Shown piece after piece: positions 8,064 to 11,538 of a stretch of 11,538 bases of DNA. The stretch is from Candidatus Moraniibacteriota bacterium (lineage in GTDB: Bacteria; Patescibacteriota; Minisyncoccia; Moranbacterales; UBA9337), in assembly GCA_003510795.1 (NCBI GenBank), contig DOKP01000040.1, positions 1-11,538 of the forward strand, written 5' to 3'. The first letter of the stretch is position 1, and the number at the start of each line of letters is the position of its first letter. Both the position numbers and the translations under genes were made by a program. The notes under the pieces are model-generated. The model had not been told where the DNA came from, made no database searches, and saw only the letters and a program-made list of their open reading frames with translations.

Positions 8064-8125
8064 TATTTTTTAATTTAAATTATCGCCAAGAGCGACATAA
8101 AGATTTAAGCTTTATCTAATTAAAA

Positions 8126-8154
8126 ATTTTATCACATAATTAACCACTTGTAAA
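8126..8154 (-). promoter_or_regulatory. Promoter of uvrA (sigma-70 type, extended -10)
   Basis: On the minus strand TTTACA (8154-8149) and TAAAAT (8131-8126) are separated by exactly 17 bases. Each matches the consensus at 5 of 6 positions, and TG precedes the -10 box by one base (extended -10). Transcription would start near 8119, giving a leader of about 55 bases that holds a small TCGC/GCGA hairpin. No recognisable LexA box was seen, so damage control of uvrA is not supported here. Confidence 0.6.
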
Positions 8155-8195
8155 TAAACGTTAATATTACGCATCAAATAAGGGCTTTTGTCTAG

Positions 8196-8224
8196 TTGAC
8201 TGCGCGTCGCTATTAAATTAAAAT
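8196..8224 (+). promoter_or_regulatory. Promoter of the 8378 membrane-protein gene
   Basis: TTGACT (8196-8201) and TAAAAT (8219-8224) are separated by 17 bases, each 5/6 to the sigma-70 consensus. It faces away from the uvrA promoter, 41 bases from it. Transcription would begin near 8231, leaving an unusually long leader before the ATG at 8378. Confidence 0.6.
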
Positions 8225-8271
8225 AAAGAAACAATACGGCAATGGGAGCTAATACTTCCCAAGTCAATTGG

Positions 8272-8295
8272 CAGTTTTGTTTTAAAACAAAACTG
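8272..8295. repeat. Perfect 24-base palindrome
   Basis: CAGTTTTGTTTT (8272-8283) is followed directly by its exact reverse complement AAAACAAAACTG (8284-8295), with no spacer. As RNA it would fold to a 10-bp stem with a 4-base loop. It is symmetric, so it could also be a dimeric protein-binding site. It lacks a U tract after the stem, which argues against an ordinary terminator. Confidence 0.8.
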
Positions 8296-8356
8296 AGTAG
8301 CTTCAATGCAAGCTGTCCTTTAAAAATTAAACATTGCTCACTATAGAGCAATCACT

Positions 8357-8370
8357 AGAAAGGTAGGTGA
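8357..8370 (+). promoter_or_regulatory. Extended ribosome-binding site with one-base bulge
   Basis: AGAAAGGTAGGTGA, 7 bases before the ATG at 8378, complements the conserved 3' end of 16S rRNA over 13 positions if the single T at 8364 is bulged out. It is much the strongest ribosome-binding site in the window and fixes the start of the 8378 gene. Confidence 0.65.
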
Positions 8371-8377
8371 AAAAATA

Positions 8378-8800
8378 ATGAATAATGATTTTAACCAAGA
8401 TGAAATGGATGAAACTGAAGAGCCCACTACTTTGCAAAAAATAAAAGAATGGTCTCAGGAAAATCTTCGAATCATAGTTAGTGTTTTGATAGTTTTCTTA
8501 ATTGCTTCTTCAATTTATTCTTATTCCAAAAGAGGAACTGAAAATACCGAAGTGGCAGAGGACAACAGTGAAATAGAAGATATTTTAACTGATTTATCTT
8601 CTGATGAAAACATTCCTCCAACAGAGACTCCAGCCGTAGAAGAAAACAAGGATAAAGAAGTTGCCTCAACCAATACAGAAGCCCCAGCAAAAAATGCTCC
8701 CGCTCAAGTAGAGGAAAAGAAAACAGAGGCACCTAAACAAGAAGTCGCACCTAAAGTAACAGAATCAACCGAAACAGAAAATTCTTTTTCGATGCGATAA
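8378..8800 (+). CDS. Single-pass membrane protein with Glu/Pro/Ala-rich tail, probably truncated
   Basis: The 140 residues start with an acidic cytoplasmic segment (1-18), a short basic/amphipathic stretch and one membrane helix (about 31-48). A long low-complexity tail follows, rich in Glu, Pro, Ala, Thr and Lys (52-137), that would lie outside the cell. There is no enzymatic motif. From memory, Patescibacteria have proteins of this shape whose tail leads into a C-terminal LysM-like or other small folded domain. Here the frame ends with SFSMR just where the sequence character changes (~8790), so a C-terminal domain has probably been lost. The last 97 bases overlap the minus-strand peptidase/Ig frame, which also looks broken there. 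The strong promoter, structured leader and near-perfect ribosome-binding site indicate it is well expressed in its original form. It may tether something to the membrane or cell wall. Confidence 0.65.
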   Translation: MNNDFNQDEMDETEEPTTLQKIKEWSQENLRIIVSVLIVFLIASSIYSYSKRGTENTEVAEDNSEIEDILTDLSSDENIPPTETPAVEENKDKEVASTNTEAPAKNAPAQVEEKKTEAPKQEVAPKVTESTETENSFSMR

Positions 8801-11538
8801 TTGCTCATCGGGCTTCCTTCGGCGTCAACAGGTTCGATTCGCGAAACAAGCGGTGTTTGTTCAAGGACTTTAATTTCAACGACCGTTACTTCGGCTGTAA
8901 ATTCAAGGTCGTTACCGCTGATGACGTCGTTGCTGTTTTCACGTATGAAAGTGCCTTCCGCTATTTTTGCTGTTATGATGTCTACCCCCGGTTTTGACGG
9001 AGTATAAACAGCCCGATCGTTGGTAATCTCTATTGTCCCATTGGAGCAGCTCCATTCAGCTTGATTTGTAAAATATACCATATTATTTGGACCAGCGTTC
9101 CACTTCAAATCAAACGGGTATTTTTCTTTAATATCGATCATTTTCGTTCGCGGGTCCAAATGCATATCATAAACCCGCATCGTTGCGCGCGCGAAAAGGT
9201 CGGTTTCGAGCGTTTCGCCGGTCGGAAGCATCGTGCCTTTAGCGAGGCGGGCTGTAATTTGGTCTTTTCTATTTTCGTGAGCGACAAAAGAATATACTCC
9301 GCTTGAATTAATACTATCCCCGCTCCACTCTATGCATGTCGCACGGTCGCCCATTATTTTAGTACCAAGCGCAAGTTGGAACGATTGAGCAACATTGCTA
9401 ATAAACGTTCTCTTGCTCGGAATAATGCCCGGCAGCAGCTTAAGTTTTACTTCCTGCGTGAATGTGACATGCAAATTAGGATCGGTATAATCGGTATAAG
9501 AGGCGAGTATATTATATTCCGTTATGGCCGATATCTCGCCGGTTGTCTTTAAAAAGCCTCCCGCAAATACGCCCTGGCCATCCGTAATCACGTTGGCGTC
9601 AGGTTTCATGACCTTCCAGACCACCGCGTTTGTAACGTTAGTATCGCCATACTTAGCTTGGAATTGAACATTATTGCCTATAAAATCATGCTTTGGAGCT
9701 GAAGTTATTGTTAGTTCTTTGGGTGGTTTATAGTTAAAGCAAACATCAAACGTGTCAAGAGCTGTTGTCGTATTAACGTCAATTAACTCTACTAGCAAAG
9801 TATATTCTTGTTCGGTTGTGATGTTTAATTCTTTTATTTTATTATTAAATTTGGTTATGAGTTCTTCACTATTTAATACAATGAGACATTCATCGGTCGT
9901 TGATAAATTTTCAGATGTTGAAAATGTTTTACATACTCCGGTTGAATTAATTCTAGTACAAATTTCTGACGTCATTAACATAGCATGATTATAAATAGAA
10001 GATTTGACCTGAACGTCCTTTTGCACGTCATTACTAAAAATAGGAATTTTAAACATTTGTATGTCAGCTATTTTAGATAATCCCGCATCGCCAGGTATAA
10101 CCCTAACGATTTCAGAATCTAAAAAACTTATATTTGTTTTTGAAATAGTTCTTTCATTTTCTGCAACAAATTCAATTTTCCCTTCACCAGGCAGATGTAT
10201 AGTTTGTAATGTTTGCGCTGCAAAATTTTTTTTATCAGAAGCATAACAAATATAGCATAGTTCCTTCTGGGTAATGCCTTGATTCATTACTTTTATAAAA
10301 TCAGAAACAGAAATTTTACGTTTTTTTCTTATACATAAAAAAGGGTCATTAACCCAAAAAAACATTTTATCAATTAAATAATCATATTTTTTCTTGGAGT
10401 TATTATATTCATAACTTCCGATAGGAGCTTCAAATCCTATTATTAATGAAGAATGACCAAAACCATCTACTTTGATAGGTATTTTTTGTGACAACATTTC
10501 AACCGCGAAGTTAATTAGAGCGTCTATATTATCACAATAATAAGCATTTAAAGTTATTTTATTATATTCCTGTGTTAGTTGAACCACGCGTGCTCTTTCA
10601 AGTGACCATAATAAATCGGCTTTGTTAGAAAAACCACCCGTGTCAGAATCTATACCTGCATGAATTAGGTTGCCTTCAATATCAATACCTATATTATTAC
10701 GCTTCTTTACTTCTTTAACAATCTTATATATCGAATCAAATTCATTGCTTAGGTTATTTGAATAACCTTTCATTAGCATTAACCATGTAGCAGCCCAGCA
10801 TGTATTTTTATATTGTAAATAAAATGGCCATTTAATTGGTGATATTTCTGATTTGTTACTACTAATTATTTCTTTTTTAAATTGTTCTTGAGCAATTTCA
10901 TCATTAAAATAAAATAGAAAGGAGGTTTTACCTATAATTTTTTTATAACCAGTTGTAAGCCAAGAAGGAGAGTGTCCAGGAGCTGGCAATCCATTTCCAG
11001 GCATAAAAGTAGAACTTATTAAAAAAACTGCTTGTGAATCTCGCATTATAGCATCTTGCCACATTACCTCATTAATGTCAGGCATAATGCATGCAATTGT
11101 ATAATCCATTCCTTCTGTACCTGATTTTGCAGATCTAGTTAAGCGAATATCACTAATTTTTTTCATAAAATTGCATGAAAATATGATTTGTCCCTGTAAT
11201 ACTTTAAAATTACCATAAGATCTGTCAATTTCAAAATTTACTTCGAAAGTCTCTTCAGCAGAATTCGGTGGTATTTCAACAGTAATGCCATTAGTTAAAT
11301 TAAATTTTGCGCCTTCTGGCGTAACCATTCCGCGATTGCCATAAATCTCGTTGCCGTAGATCGTAAGCGTAAAATAAACCGACCTGGCTGATCCGTCTAA
11401 AGCGTTAAATGTCCCCATCAATTTGACAGTCGCTACGTTATTCGGCGCGGTATAAGTTGTTCCGACTATAGAGCCGCCGCCCGAAGATACTATCCAGGAA
11501 AGCGAAACCTCAGCCGTTGTTTTATCAGTAAACTTAGC
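8704..11538 (-). CDS. Large Ig-repeat protein with papain-like cysteine peptidase domain, partial
   Basis: The frame is open to the right edge, 39 codons beyond the first usable start codon (TTG-ATG, 11421-11416), so the N-terminus is missing. Residue numbers count from 11421. Order of parts: an Ig-like segment spanning the edge (SWIVSSGGGSIVGTTYTAP ... YFTLTIYG); a ZU5-like segment (31-70, GMVTPEGAKFNLTNG ... VEIPPNS); a cysteine peptidase domain (~195-365); a less clear linking domain (~366-565); and Ig-like repeats (~569-878). The peptidase shows an oxyanion Gln203, Cys208 in NTCWAATW, His323 in FGHSSLIIGFE and Asn358-Asp359 in WVNDPF, as in papain-like/C39-like folds. It is probably a secreted or surface protein that cleaves proteins or itself; no signal peptide is visible because the start is missing. 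The last ~30 residues are antisense of the neighbouring gene, so the true C-terminus is lost too. The 9700-11320 part is much more AT-rich than the flanks. Confidence 0.75.
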   Translation of the reverse strand, partial: AKFTDKTTAEVSLSWIVSSGGGSIVGTTYTAPNNVATVKLMGTFNALDGSARSVYFTLTIYGNEIYGNRGMVTPEGAKFNLTNGITVEIPPNSAEETFEVNFEIDRSYGNFKVLQGQIIFSCNFMKKISDIRLTRSAKSGTEGMDYTIACIMPDINEVMWQDAIMRDSQAVFLISSTFMPGNGLPAPGHSPSWLTTGYKKIIGKTSFLFYFNDEIAQEQFKKEIISSNKSEISPIKWPFYLQYKNTCWAATWLMLMKGYSNNLSNEFDSIYKIVKEVKKRNNIGIDIEGNLIHAGIDSDTGGFSNKADLLWSLERARVVQLTQEYNKITLNAYYCDNIDALINFAVEMLSQKIPIKVDGFGHSSLIIGFEAPIGSYEYNNSKKKYDYLIDKMFFWVNDPFLCIRKKRKISVSDFIKVMNQGITQKELCYICYASDKKNFAAQTLQTIHLPGEGKIEFVAENERTISKTNISFLDSEIVRVIPGDAGLSKIADIQMFKIPIFSNDVQKDVQVKSSIYNHAMLMTSEICTRINSTGVCKTFSTSENLSTTDECLIVLNSEELITKFNNKIKELNITTEQEYTLLVELIDVNTTTALDTFDVCFNYKPPKELTITSAPKHDFIGNNVQFQAKYGDTNVTNAVVWKVMKPDANVITDGQGVFAGGFLKTTGEISAITEYNILASYTDYTDPNLHVTFTQEVKLKLLPGIIPSKRTFISNVAQSFQLALGTKIMGDRATCIEWSGDSINSSGVYSFVAHENRKDQITARLAKGTMLPTGETLETDLFARATMRVYDMHLDPRTKMIDIKEKYPFDLKWNAGPNNMVYFTNQAEWSCSNGTIEITNDRAVYTPSKPGVDIITAKIAEGTFIRENSNDVISGNDLEFTAEVTVVEIKVLEQTPLVSRIEPVDAEGSPMSNYRIEKEFSVSVDSVTLGATSCLGASVFFSST
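8785..8805. other. Junction between two unlike sequence blocks
   Basis: Left of this point the sequence is AT-rich with Patescibacteria-like genes (8401-8460 has 22 G+C of 60). Right of it the sequence is visibly richer in CG dinucleotides and GC (9181-9240 has 37 G+C of 60). The plus-strand membrane-protein gene ends 10 bases past the change. The minus-strand gene reads across it into antisense sequence of that gene and stops at 8704. I see no transposon end, attachment-site duplication or tRNA here. Confidence 0.5.
8788..9717 (-). repeat. Tandem Ig-like domains at the protein C-terminus
   Basis: Three units of about 85-125 residues (569-664, 665-752, 753-878) share a W near the start, a G-x-Y/F turn, an I-T/S-A strand and an alternating hydrophobic final strand. 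Units two and three are the closest: EWSGDSINSSGVY...DQITARLAKGT against EWSCSNGTIEI...AVY...DIITAKIAEGT. They look like bacterial Ig-like (BIG-type) folds of adhesins and other surface proteins. A related unit sits at the right edge of the window, on the other side of the peptidase domain. Confidence 0.6.

Larger units (their letters stand above)
8231..8377 (+). promoter_or_regulatory. Long structured 5' leader of the 8378 gene
   Basis: The predicted transcript leader of ~147 bases holds four inverted repeats in a row: TGGGA/TCCCA (8243-8247 with 8257-8261), the 24-base palindrome (8272-8295), AGCTT/AAGCT (8299-8303 with 8310-8314), and ATTGCTC/GAGCAAT (8333-8339 with 8346-8352, loop ACTATA). 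The last hairpin ends a few bases before the ribosome-binding site. This density of structure suggests a cis-regulatory RNA or a processed small RNA. I do not recognise a known riboswitch. A hydrophobic 79-codon frame on the other strand (8351-8112) has no support as a gene. Confidence 0.45.

Noticed and set aside
8085..8100. The TCGC/GCGA inverted repeat in the uvrA leader, considered as an SOS operator.
   Set aside because: It does not match the LexA boxes I know (CTGT-N8-ACAG or GAAC-N4-GTTC types), and a 4-bp stem is weak evidence for any operator.
8112..8351. A 79-codon minus-strand frame rich in hydrophobic residues in the uvrA upstream gap.
   Set aside because: It has no ribosome-binding site, covers the plus-strand promoter, the uvrA promoter -35 region and the inverted repeats, and has no recognisable domain. 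It is most likely a chance frame in AT-rich DNA.
8333..8807. The 8-base direct repeat ATTGCTCA at 8333-8340 and 8800-8807, as possible target-site duplication around the membrane-protein gene.
   Set aside because: An 8-base match at two places in 11.5 kb is expected by chance, and no transposase or inverted ends flank it. The first copy is also an arm of a local hairpin.
1..11538. CRISPR arrays, tRNA or rRNA genes, insertion sequences, and use of UGA as a sense codon.
   Set aside because: I saw no regularly spaced repeats, no tRNA-like cloverleaf or CCA end, no transposase frame and no rRNA core sequence. uvrA and the peptidase/Ig frame end in TGA and the full-length proteins need no recoding, so the standard code fits.

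Overview
The window looks like a piece of a Patescibacteria (candidate phyla radiation, Parcubacteria-like) genome, probably from a metagenome. The reasons are the low GC content, short intergenic gaps, standard code (UGA is used as stop), a half-size MFS membrane protein, a winged-helix/nucleotidyltransferase protein of a type I associate with this group, and a small membrane-anchored Glu/Pro/Ala-rich protein. This assignment rests on protein character only; there is no rRNA or other marker here.

Layout. Positions 3-494 (+) hold the end of a half-size MFS protein. Its stop codon overlaps the start of a small Cys-containing reading frame (494-708) that appears broken by a frameshift. A strong hairpin terminator (727-770) separates these from the convergent minus-strand genes. 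From 5151 down to 769 on the minus strand lie a nucleotidyltransferase-like protein, an NRAMP-superfamily transporter with an unusual N-terminal helix-turn-helix-like extension, and dxs (1-deoxy-D-xylulose-5-phosphate synthase). The transporter and dxs are only 6 bases apart and are probably one operon. A CT-rich intergenic hairpin (about 5216-5252) separates them from uvrA (8063-5265, minus), which is complete with both ATPase halves.

The 314-base gap between uvrA and the next gene holds a divergent pair of good sigma-70-type promoters. The plus-strand promoter is followed by a leader of about 147 bases with several inverted repeats, including a perfect 24-base palindrome. It leads to a 140-residue single-pass membrane protein that ends abruptly at 8800. 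At about 8790 the character of the sequence changes. From there to the right end, one minus-strand reading frame encodes a large, probably extracellular protein. It has an Ig-like segment, a ZU5-like segment, a papain-like cysteine peptidase domain with visible Cys/His/Asn residues, and at least three Ig-like repeats. Its start lies beyond the window. Its last ~30 residues are read from the antisense strand of the small membrane-protein gene, so both genes look broken at the same point. This is either a genomic rearrangement or an assembly chimera.

The genes are mostly housekeeping (DNA repair, isoprenoid or cofactor precursor, metal transport). The parts that merit a second look are the junction at ~8790, the GC-mosaic peptidase/Ig protein, the structured leader, and the HTH-NRAMP fusion. 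I did not find convincing evidence of a complete new multi-gene system.
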